DNA of 64,000 nucleotides from JAYVJH01 sp043777595 (GTDB lineage Bacteria; Bacteroidota; Bacteroidia; Cytophagales; Spirosomataceae). This document shows positions 17,372-23,659 of the stretch, one piece after another. The position numbers and the translations under genes were made by a program. A model generated the notes under the pieces. The model was not told the DNA's origin. It did not search any database and saw nothing but the letters and a program-made list of their open reading frames with translations. Location of the stretch: assembly GCA_043777595.1 (NCBI GenBank), contig JAYWHT010000077.1, positions 45,623 to 109,622 on the forward strand. Reading direction: 5' to 3'. Each line of letters opens with the position of its first letter. Position 1 is the first letter of the stretch.

Positions 17372-17776
17372 TTAGCCTAACATTTTCTTAAACTCTTGCG
17401 GTGTAACCACTTTTAACGGTGGAAAGTCTAACGTTTTGAAAATATTAAAATGCTTATCATAAGTAATCAAATAGTCGGCATTGGCTGAAATTGCCAAATC
17501 CGAGAATTTGTTATCATCTAAGTCTTTTGTGATAATTTCCCACTTAAAAGCGGGTTCTGTAAAAATTGTATTGGGTGCGTTTTCTAAGATACCCAACACT
17601 AATTCCGCTGTATGTGGCGAGTAAAAATCATTCAGCTTTTCTTCATATTCAATCAACACTTCTGTACTCACAATCCAATCGAGAGCCTCATCTCTGAAAG
17701 CCTCATAAATAAATCGTTCAAAATTGCCTTTTTTGATTGTTGCTCGCAAGACATTGGTATCTATAACAACTCTCAT
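17372..17776 (-). CDS. PIN-domain toxin
   Basis: 134 residues of the COG1569-type PIN family annotated as putative toxin components. Conserved acidic residues are visible: Asp6 in VVIDTNVL, the Glu pair in VLIEYEEKL, and Asp residues in DLDDNKFSDLAI, followed by NADYLITYDKHF. These form the metal site of an RNase fold; mRNA or tRNA cleavage is inferred. It begins two bases after the stop of the partner gene at 17779, and ends 20 bases before the acyltransferase start, so the three are probably cotranscribed. Confidence 0.85.
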   Translation of the reverse strand: MRVVIDTNVLRATIKKGNFERFIYEAFRDEALDWIVSTEVLIEYEEKLNDFYSPHTAELVLGILENAPNTIFTEPAFKWEIITKDLDDNKFSDLAISANADYLITYDKHFNIFKTLDFPPLKVVTPQEFKKMLG

Positions 17777-17778
17777 TT

Positions 17779-18030
17779 TTAGGTAGTGCGTTGGTGTTGG
17801 TGTTTGAGAGCTTCAAAATCTATGTCAGTAATGTTTTTTTCTTGTACTACTCGCTCCACTTCTTTGTCTAATTCATCAGAAAGATAATTGACAATGATTC
17901 GTTTTAAATTTAGCGTTTGTTCTACTGTCATCGGTCGTGAAAACATACGCAACAACCCCAACTGTATTTCATTGAGTTTATTGAAACTTATCTCTTTTTT
18001 AGTCCCTGCCCTGCTTGTCATTGTTGTCAT
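17779..18030 (-). CDS. Antitoxin partner of the PIN toxin
   Basis: 83 residues from the ATG at 18030 (MTTMTSRAG). An upstream in-frame ATG at 18060 would add 10 residues and overlap the GIY-YIG stop by seven bases; the shorter form is preferred because the family pattern begins later (ISFNKLNEIQLGLLRMFSRPMTVEQTLNLKR) and a basic tail precedes it. The helical segment followed by NYLSDELDKEVERVVQEKNIT and a basic C-terminus (HQHQRTT) resembles small Bacteroidota antitoxins found before PIN toxins. No DNA-binding domain is obvious. Confidence 0.7.
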   Translation of the reverse strand: MTTMTSRAGTKKEISFNKLNEIQLGLLRMFSRPMTVEQTLNLKRIIVNYLSDELDKEVERVVQEKNITDIDFEALKHQHQRTT

Positions 18031-18053
18031 AATTTTTGGGTTGATTTGTAAAT

Positions 18054-19262
18054 TTACCAATATTCATAGTCTTTTGTTATTGAAACCGATAATTTACCAA
18101 GATAATTGCAATACAAAATCTCTAATAACTCATTCTGCCAACTACCAAAGTAACCTTCAACTGATGGATATTCGCCTGTATATTGTGTATAAATATAAAC
18201 AGTGTAGGAATCCCCACCTATTTCTTTGTCATACATGGAGTTCATTTTATCCACTTTAATTTCATACTCGTTAATCACAACAGACCAATATTGGTTACTA
18301 TGATAGCCTTTGCCTTTTTCGGATAGGCTAATATTTAGATTATAACCGCAATTAGGTACATTTGGTATATCGTAAACTACATTGATAAACTCTGTTATTA
18401 AGTCTCTGTCTTTTAGCTTCAATTTGAGTTCCTTGCTATTTTTTTCTATAGTTTCTAAAATTTCAATGATATTATGTTTCAATTCTCGATCAAAATATTT
18501 ATAATCTTTAATCGTAATAAATTCTTTATCAAGCATTTGTTCGAGTGCTTTGATGGCTTTTGTACGTGCAATAAAGGATATTACTTCCGCAAAATTAAAA
18601 AAGAAAGAATCCACGTAGGTAGCCATAGGCAAATTGGGTAAAAAGCCTATCCACTCCTCAAAAAGTGATAATTGATTTGGGGTAAACGAAGTTATATTTA
18701 GTTTTACCACTATATTTTCGTTATCGTCCAAAACGGATATTTCTACCCAAGTCGTACCCAATACTGGAAAATGAATAAGATTGATAGAATCAATCTTAGA
18801 AGCAAGTTTATAGTGATGGTGACGAATTATTTGGTCAGTTATGTCTTCTATCCAGATATTGTCTTCAACCGTCTGAGGGCTATAATCTATTACATTATGA
18901 GGAGTTGGAACAAAACGTATATCTAACTTACAGTACCTGTCTTCAAAGTCATTGAAAAAAGAAAGTAGTACTTCTTCGGACTTTAAAATGGCACTTTCCA
19001 ATTCTATCTTAAAAAACTCTTTGTCTGGTCTTACTCTAAAATCATTGAAAGCATCATGGAGCAAGGCCTCTGCTAATTTACAATTACGCACTTTCACATA
19101 CCATTGATTTGTATAGTCTTCTAAAACGCCCGTATTTTTCGACAGTTGTTCGGCTCTTTTTGAAGGGTGTTTTTCGGTGTAGCCAATTTTTGGCGTATCT
19201 GGTTGCAGTGGATTGGTGGCTATATAAACATACCCGCTTAGTGTATTTGTCTTGGTTAGCAT
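18054..19262 (-). CDS. T5orf172/GIY-YIG nuclease-domain protein with unknown C-terminal part
   Basis: 402 residues. The first 110 form a T5orf172-type GIY-YIG domain: SGYVYIATNPLQPDTPKIGYTEKHPSKRAEQLS, with the catalytic Arg in SKRAEQL, then AEALLHDAFNDFRVRPDKEFFKI. The remaining 290 residues are not recognised; they are rich in Asn, Lys, Ile and acidic residues, with a helical part (about 225-285) and a C-terminal strand-rich part with many Tyr. The DNA is more AT-rich than the core genes around it. First gene of the inserted module, ahead of the antitoxin and toxin. A role in defence or mobility is inferred from the domain and context. Confidence 0.75.
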   Translation of the reverse strand: MLTKTNTLSGYVYIATNPLQPDTPKIGYTEKHPSKRAEQLSKNTGVLEDYTNQWYVKVRNCKLAEALLHDAFNDFRVRPDKEFFKIELESAILKSEEVLLSFFNDFEDRYCKLDIRFVPTPHNVIDYSPQTVEDNIWIEDITDQIIRHHHYKLASKIDSINLIHFPVLGTTWVEISVLDDNENIVVKLNITSFTPNQLSLFEEWIGFLPNLPMATYVDSFFFNFAEVISFIARTKAIKALEQMLDKEFITIKDYKYFDRELKHNIIEILETIEKNSKELKLKLKDRDLITEFINVVYDIPNVPNCGYNLNISLSEKGKGYHSNQYWSVVINEYEIKVDKMNSMYDKEIGGDSYTVYIYTQYTGEYPSVEGYFGSWQNELLEILYCNYLGKLSVSITKDYEYW

Positions 19263-19268
19263 AAAAAT

Positions 19269-19370
19269 TTATAGCGATATAAGGCGTTTATATTTTTTTA
19301 TATGAGCCAATTTTTTCTGAACAGCCGCATCGTTGAGTATGTTTTGTATTTCGGCTGGGTTTGTTTCCAT
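19269..19370 (-). pseudogene. Remnant of the 5' end of the fusion acyltransferase gene
   Basis: Starting at the ATG at 19370 the minus strand encodes 33 codons then TAA. The first 24 residues (METNPAEIQNILNDAAVQKK, then LAHI) match the start of the large acyltransferase (METNPTEIQNMLNDAAFQKK, then LARI) except at five positions, after which it runs into unrelated AT-rich sequence. The stub sits at the upstream border of the GIY-YIG/toxin-antitoxin module. It may be the original start of the gene, with its old promoter beyond 19370, left behind when the module was inserted. Confidence 0.8.
19303..19370 (-). repeat. Right copy of the 68-bp duplication
   Basis: Partner of 17284-17351, with about eight mismatches. 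Distance between the copies is 2019 bases. The drift between them shows the duplication is not recent. Confidence 0.85.
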
Positions 19371-19512
19371 TTATATTTCACTTGATAACTAAGTCCCTCA
19401 TCTACTTATTGATATTAGTCCGTAAATTACCAAAAGTAAATCTACAATTTATGAATATACAATTATTTAATAATTTATTTTAACATTCTACTATTTTTTT
19501 GTATTATTTTTA

Positions 19513-19520
19513 TAGATTTG
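19513..19520 (+). promoter_or_regulatory. -7-like box before the alpha/beta hydrolase gene
   Basis: TAGATTTG matches TAnnTTTG and lies 25 bases before the ATG at 19546. No TTTG lies at the proper distance upstream (the nearest, 19498-19501, is only 11 bases away), so this is a half match. Confidence 0.35.
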
Positions 19521-19545
19521 TACTTTCTAATTTCAATATCTTAAT

Positions 19546-20316
19546 ATGGTACAATCTGTGGGACGACCGTCGTTTTTGTGGCTTTTGAGCGAACCAAGCC
19601 GAGCATTACTCGAAATAGGTGCTTCATACCCATTTAGTAGCCTATTTACCAAAACCAACAAAGAAGGCGACGGCCACCCCGTTATGGTTGTTCCTGGCTT
19701 TATGGGGTCTGACACTTCAACGGTTATTCTTCGCAAATTTATTACAAACCTCGGCTACGATACCTACGACTGGGGACTGGGTCGCAACCTTGGCAAAGTA
19801 GAATACATAGAGCTACTAATCGAACGTTTGGACGAGATTTATAACAAAACAGGCAAACAAATCAGTCTCGTAGGCTGGAGTTTAGGTGGTGTTTTTGCAC
19901 GTCAGTTGGCCAAAGAACGCCCCGATATTATTCGTCAGGTTATTACGCTTGGCTCGCCTTTTGGAGGTTTAGCCGAACCTAACAACGCCTCGTGGGCATA
20001 TACACTCATTACAGGTGGAAAAAAAGTAAAAGAAATAAGTGATATTTTTTTAGCAAATGTGCCTCTACCCGCCCCGGTGCCTACTACGGCAATTTACTCA
20101 AAAGAAGACGGCATTGTTCAGTGGCAGACTTGTATGGAACGAATCGAGGATAAATTACACCAAAACATTCAGGTTCGTGGTAGTCATATTGGGCTTGGAG
20201 CAAACCCATCTGTGTTGTCTATCATTGCCGACCGATTGAAATTTAGTAAGAACAACTGGTCAAAATTTGAACCCAAGGGCTTACTAAAAAACAAAATATT
20301 GTTTCCTTCATTGTAG
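19546..20316 (+). CDS. Alpha/beta-hydrolase, lipase/esterase-like
   Basis: 256 residues, cytoplasmic by sequence (no signal peptide). PVMVVPGFMGSDTST is the oxyanion-hole region, GWSLGG contains the nucleophile Ser112, VITLGSPFGG follows, and the acid and histidine are likely in YSKEDGIVQW and RGSHIGLGANP. The layout resembles triacylglycerol lipase/PGAP1-like serine hydrolases that act on lipids or esters. It is divergent from the acyltransferase remnant at 19370. The substrate is unknown. Confidence 0.8.
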   Translation: MVQSVGRPSFLWLLSEPSRALLEIGASYPFSSLFTKTNKEGDGHPVMVVPGFMGSDTSTVILRKFITNLGYDTYDWGLGRNLGKVEYIELLIERLDEIYNKTGKQISLVGWSLGGVFARQLAKERPDIIRQVITLGSPFGGLAEPNNASWAYTLITGGKKVKEISDIFLANVPLPAPVPTTAIYSKEDGIVQWQTCMERIEDKLHQNIQVRGSHIGLGANPSVLSIIADRLKFSKNNWSKFEPKGLLKNKILFPSL

Positions 20317-20323
20317 GTAAGCA

Positions 20324-20369
20324 GTCTGGTCTTATGAGTTCAATACAATGCTGTAAATCAGCAAGTTAT
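20324..20369 (+). repeat. 46-bp dispersed intergenic repeat, copy 1
   Basis: Starts GTCTGG, ends CTGTAAATCAGCAAGTTAT. About 36 of 46 bases match 62982-63027. Both copies begin within 8-14 bases after the stop of a plus-strand gene. The word TGTAAATCAG is fully conserved. Confidence 0.55.
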
Positions 20370-20546
20370 CAAAACTAAAATGCCGTATTATTTTGGTAAC
20401 ATTTTAAAGTATAGACCCATTTTAAAACAAGTGATATTTTATATTCAATCAATTCAAAATAGATATTTTATTTTTTGTAGTGAATAGAAGTATAGTCTAA
20501 GGATATTTTATTGTTTTTTTATGCTTCTAATTTAAGTGAAAATACA

Positions 20547-20737
20547 CTTTAAAACATTACGGAAGTATTATACAGTGATTCATTGAGAAAAAAGGAGATA
20601 CACAGAGAAGAGGTACTAAAAAGGCTCTGTGTATCTCTTTTAGAACTCTGTGAGCCTCTGTGTAACAAAAAAGCGCATTCAAGATTTTATAAAATCACAT
20701 ATCCAAAATAAATAGGTCTGCGCTTTAAAACATTACG
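20547..20737. repeat. Segment bracketed by 15-bp direct repeats with internal hairpin
   Basis: The flanks are identical 15-mers (20547-20561 and 20723-20737). Inside, GAGATACACAGAG (20595-20607) pairs with CTCTGTGTATCTC (20625-20637), and CTCTGTG recurs at 20646 and 20657. The whole is about 190 bases and non-coding. It looks like a small non-autonomous element or an old repeat insertion. Confidence 0.5.
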
Positions 20738-20742
20738 AAAAA

Positions 20743-20773
20743 TTTGCCAATTCAAAAATAGATAGTACCTTTG
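20743..20773 (+). promoter_or_regulatory. tRNA-Met promoter
   Basis: TTTG at 20743-20746, a 19-base spacer, and TACCTTTG at 20766-20773: an exact Bacteroidota consensus. The tRNA begins 16 bases after the -7 box. Confidence 0.7.
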
Positions 20774-20789
20774 TGCCGTCTAATAGACA

Positions 20790-20863
20790 GGGCCCATAGC
20801 TCATTCGGTTAGAGCATCTGACTCATAATCAGGGGGTGGTAGGTTCGATTCCTACTGGGCCCA
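20790..20863 (+). tRNA. tRNA-Met or tRNA-Ile2 (anticodon CAT)
   Basis: 74 bases fold as a standard cloverleaf: acceptor GGGCCCA/TGGGCCC, discriminator A, D arm GCTC..GAGC, anticodon arm CTGAC-TCATAAT-... with loop CTCATAA, and T arm with GTTCGATTC. The CAT anticodon fits elongator methionine or the lysidine-modified isoleucine tRNA; the sequence alone does not decide. It lacks the three initiator G-C pairs in the anticodon stem. CCA is not encoded. Confidence 0.92.
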
Positions 20864-20873
20864 CTCGCAGTAC

Positions 20874-20910
20874 AAAAAGCCGCTTAAATTAAGTTTTGAG
20901 CGGCTTTTTT
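20874..20910 (+). terminator. Terminator after tRNA-Met
   Basis: AAAAAGCCGCT pairs with AGCGGCTTTTT around a 14-base loop, ending in a run of six T. Positioned 10 bases after the tRNA and 20 bases before the barstar gene. Confidence 0.8.
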
Positions 20911-20930
20911 GAATCCAAAAAAAACAAAAT

Positions 20931-21362
20931 ATGCCTAATTTTACAGTTTTTACTACAAATCAAACTCTTAACGAGTTCAAAAATTATCAGTTGGCAACAG
21001 TTGATGGCGCAAAAGCACAAACGTTAGCGGCATTTTATACCGAAATAAAAAGAGAACTCGAACTTCCAGATTATTTTGCCAATAACCTAGACTCGCTTGA
21101 CGAAATGATAAACGACTTGGAATGGATAGAAAACGAAAACGTGGCCATTGTTTTCAAGAACACAGGTTTACTATTGGCTGGAGAAAAAAAGCCTAATAAA
21201 CTCATTGATATGCTCAATCTGTTAGATGCCACTGCCGAAGATTGGAAATGGCTGGACGAAGAAGACGGTTATAGAAAAAAGAATTTTATTGTTTTGATTG
21301 AACATAGCCCCCGAATTGTCAAAATATTGGAACGTGAAGAAATAGCATTTGATGAAATTTAA
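20931..21362 (+). CDS. Barstar-family protein
   Basis: 143 residues of the barstar (barnase inhibitor) fold: AFYTEIKRELELPDYFANNLDSLDEMINDLEW matches the core pattern of helix, LPxYFxxNLDSLDE and acidic loop that plugs a barnase active site. The central part (ENENVAIVFKN) is the expected strand. No ribonuclease gene is adjacent, so this is an orphan; such proteins may protect against incoming RNase toxins or regulate a distant RNase. The gene starts straight after the tRNA terminator, and its stop overlaps the stop of the convergent gene (21359-21362). Confidence 0.8.
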   Translation: MPNFTVFTTNQTLNEFKNYQLATVDGAKAQTLAAFYTEIKRELELPDYFANNLDSLDEMINDLEWIENENVAIVFKNTGLLLAGEKKPNKLIDMLNLLDATAEDWKWLDEEDGYRKKNFIVLIEHSPRIVKILEREEIAFDEI

Positions 21363-21814
21363 CGCTTACTAAAAACACGTAATTCATATTTATTGGGAAT
21401 TTCAAGTTCATAAAAATTGGCTACATACAAGTTATTGTCCTTTAGCTCTACATGAGAGGTCGTAATGGCAGAATTGGACGACAGCGAGTAGCGTACCTCC
21501 ATCTTATAGTTAGCCAGCAGTTTGTACTCCCACAATCCACCCCCTATTTTGGGTAATCGAACACCGTTTATTAGTTCAAAACCACGCTTGACTACTACAA
21601 AAGATGTTTTGGCATCAAAAACAAGCGTATCACCTCGACCTGTACTTTCTACCCAGCGACCAACCAAAATCTTTGATTCGTCCACCGAATTACTTTTGCA
21701 GGCACAAAAAATAAAATATATCCAGAAAAAAAGACAGTTAATTATGACTGATATGCTATTTTTTGAGAATTTTGTACCTACTTGCATCTGTATTTTATAT
21801 TTATTGAACAACAA
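21359..21814 (-). CDS. Hypothetical exported protein
   Basis: Up to 151 residues, no family recognised. The N-terminus has a hydrophobic segment (ISVIINCLFFWIYFIFCAC) followed by KSNSVDE, which resembles a lipoprotein signal although the lipobox is imperfect. A later in-frame ATG (residue 10, MQVGTKF) may be the true start. The mature part looks like a small beta-sheet protein: LVGRWVESTGRGDTLVFD, then GGGLWEYKLLANYKMEVRYSL, reminiscent of lipocalin-like (DUF4488/DUF5004-type) domains. Its stop overlaps that of the barstar gene. Confidence 0.5.
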   Translation of the reverse strand: MLFNKYKIQMQVGTKFSKNSISVIINCLFFWIYFIFCACKSNSVDESKILVGRWVESTGRGDTLVFDAKTSFVVVKRGFELINGVRLPKIGGGLWEYKLLANYKMEVRYSLSSNSAITTSHVELKDNNLYVANFYELEIPNKYELRVFSKR

Positions 21815-21927
21815 GGCTACGCAACATTCTAAACTATTGCCACACGAAAATAAACAATAAACCCGAACTAATCATCGTTCTAAGCATAAATCTCAACCAA
21901 CTACTCATCTCAAAATAACCTCGTATC

Positions 21928-22908
21928 ATGGATTACAACGAACAGAAACCAAAAAAAGACCAAAAAAGTCTATTATTAGCCGCACTTGCCATTTTGGCGT
22001 TGCTCAATGTTGTTTTGATATATTTTTTCTATCAAGAACGAGAAAAAAACAAAACACAGGCATCGGTCATTACTGCCAAAACAGAAGAAATAGTATCGAC
22101 AAAGATGAAATTAGACTCTATTTCTTCGCAATTAGACCTAAAAATCGCTGAAATTCAACAACTCGGTGGTCAGGTCGATTCGTTGGTTGCCCTCAAAGCC
22201 GAAATCGAAAAAGACAGAGCCGCCCTCAAATCTGCGGCTGGCTCGGCTTCGGTCAATTTGTCTAAATACAAGGATAAAATCGCTAAGTATGAGGCTATTT
22301 TGGCTCGTAAAGACGAGGACATTGCCAAACTCAAAGAAGAATTGGGTATTGTAACAACTCAAAACCAAGAGCTAACCCAGAAAGTGGGCGGCCTCGAAAC
22401 CGAAAAAACAGCCCTTAAACAGACCCTCGACGATTCGGTGGGTAGTCTTTCGGCTCGAAACAAAGAACTCGCTCAAAAGGTTACGATTGCCTCGGCACTC
22501 AAAGCACAAAACGTGGCGGTCAATGCTATATCGGCACGAGGTAAAGAACGAGACGGTGGCGCATACCGTGCTGGCAAAATCGACAAACTCAAAATCGACT
22601 TTGACTTAGCCGCCAATCCTATCTCACGCTCGGGTACAAAGACAGTATTTTTAAGAGTACTCAACCCAGAGGGTGCCATTCTGTCGGACATGGCCACATC
22701 GTCGGGTACATTTATAGCCAATGGCCGTGAGACCATTTACACCATCAAACAAGATATAGAATACAACAACGAAGGCACAGCAGCATCGATTATTTATAAC
22801 CGTGGGTCGGCACAACCTTTCGGGAAAGGCGATTATACAATCGAAATTTATTGTGAGGGCTTCAAAATTGGCACTGGTACCCTGAAAGTTAAGGGCGGTA
22901 TTTTTTAG
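21928..22908 (+). CDS. Membrane-anchored coiled-coil protein of unknown function
   Basis: 326 residues. A charged N-terminus precedes one transmembrane helix (about 14-35, SLLLAALAILALLNVVLIYFF). Residues about 40-185 form a long coiled coil (repeated TAKTEEIVSTKMKLDSI and KDEDIAKLKEELG patterns). The C-terminal 110 residues are a beta-rich domain (KLKIDFDLAANPISRSGTKT, VFLRVLNPEGAILSD, YTIEIYCEGFKIGTGTLKV). The topology suggests a periplasmic coiled coil. I do not recognise the family beyond similarity in plan to hypothetical Cytophagales proteins. A terminator follows. Confidence 0.6.
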   Translation: MDYNEQKPKKDQKSLLLAALAILALLNVVLIYFFYQEREKNKTQASVITAKTEEIVSTKMKLDSISSQLDLKIAEIQQLGGQVDSLVALKAEIEKDRAALKSAAGSASVNLSKYKDKIAKYEAILARKDEDIAKLKEELGIVTTQNQELTQKVGGLETEKTALKQTLDDSVGSLSARNKELAQKVTIASALKAQNVAVNAISARGKERDGGAYRAGKIDKLKIDFDLAANPISRSGTKTVFLRVLNPEGAILSDMATSSGTFIANGRETIYTIKQDIEYNNEGTAASIIYNRGSAQPFGKGDYTIEIYCEGFKIGTGTLKVKGGIF

Positions 22909-22928
22909 CACTAATCATTTTTATTTAT

Positions 22929-22970
22929 AACCACAAAAGGCGGTCGCATTGCGGTAGCCTTTTGTGGTTT
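22929..22970. terminator. Bidirectional terminator
   Basis: AACCACAAAAGGC (22929-22941) pairs with GCCTTTTGTGGTT (22957-22969) around a 15-base loop. It sits between the convergent stops at 22908 and 22969 and carries T-rich runs on both strands. Confidence 0.8.
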
Positions 22971-23526
22971 AGTGGCTATCCCGAAAATCCCAAAGTACGA
23001 CATTCCACAGCTCTGAGTCGTCAGTGTAGGTATGAATAGTCTGAAAACCTACTCGCTCATGCGCTCGTATGGAGCGAGTATTCCGAACAGCGATTTCGGT
23101 AACGCACAAATCGTACTGACCAGACAATAACTCTTTGTGTTTGGCATACAAGCCATCAAAAACCCCCTGCCCACGATAGCCCTCTGCTACACAAACCTGC
23201 CCCATGGCATAGTATCGCTGACTACTGATGGGTTCGTTGTGCCACAATAGCCCACCCATAAGCGCAAACATAGGCTTAAAGAGCAGAATATCCTGGCCGA
23301 TGGCCGGAATCGTCGTAAGTGCATAACCTACAATCTTATCGCCGTCTTTGGCTATGATTTGCGGGGCAGCAGCGGCCATAGTTTGCATTTGCGCCAGGTC
23401 ATAAACAAACGTAACAAACCCTTGACTTCGCTGCACCTCGGCACTCACATTACGGTTTTGATTGAGTTGTTGGAGTACTAAGATTTGCAGTAAATCGCTT
23501 TCAGATTGAGCTATTGTGATGGTCAT
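22969..23526 (-). CDS. GNAT-family N-acetyltransferase
   Basis: 185 residues from the ATG at 23526 (MTITIAQSESDLLQI). The acetyl-CoA loop is VCVAEGYRGQGVFDGLYAKH (motif A, R-G-Q-G), and motif B is TEIAVRNTRSIRAHERVGF. The substrate is unknown. An open frame continues upstream to 23667, but those residues are basic and unlike the family, and a perfect -7 box (23568-23575) lies in between, which supports the shorter start. Divergent from ppc. Confidence 0.82.
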   Translation of the reverse strand: MTITIAQSESDLLQILVLQQLNQNRNVSAEVQRSQGFVTFVYDLAQMQTMAAAAPQIIAKDGDKIVGYALTTIPAIGQDILLFKPMFALMGGLLWHNEPISSQRYYAMGQVCVAEGYRGQGVFDGLYAKHKELLSGQYDLCVTEIAVRNTRSIRAHERVGFQTIHTYTDDSELWNVVLWDFRDSH

Positions 23527-23567
23527 GACAAGTGATTTTTGGACAACAGTTAAATAAATAGTCGGGG

Positions 23568-23575
23568 CAAATTTA
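23568..23575 (-). promoter_or_regulatory. -7 box for the GNAT gene
   Basis: Minus-strand TAAATTTG followed by CCCC matches TAnnTTTG. It lies 41 bases before the ATG at 23526. No clear -33 TTTG is seen. Confidence 0.45.
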
Positions 23576-23659
23576 CAAAAGAGCATAGTAAAAATGTGAA
23601 ATACAATTTCTTTTCGTTTATTTCGGACTTTATTTACAGCACCCATAACTCTCTCAACG

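Larger units (their letters stand above)
20317..20742. other. Repeat-rich intergenic region before tRNA-Met
   Basis: About 430 AT-rich bases without a credible gene. It holds a 46-base sequence (20324-20369) related to one after the GH3 gene, and a segment bracketed by two exact copies of CTTTAAAACATTACG (20547-20561 and 20723-20737). Inside the bracket are a 13-bp hairpin and three CTCTGTG words. The right end leads into the tRNA promoter. Confidence 0.6.
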
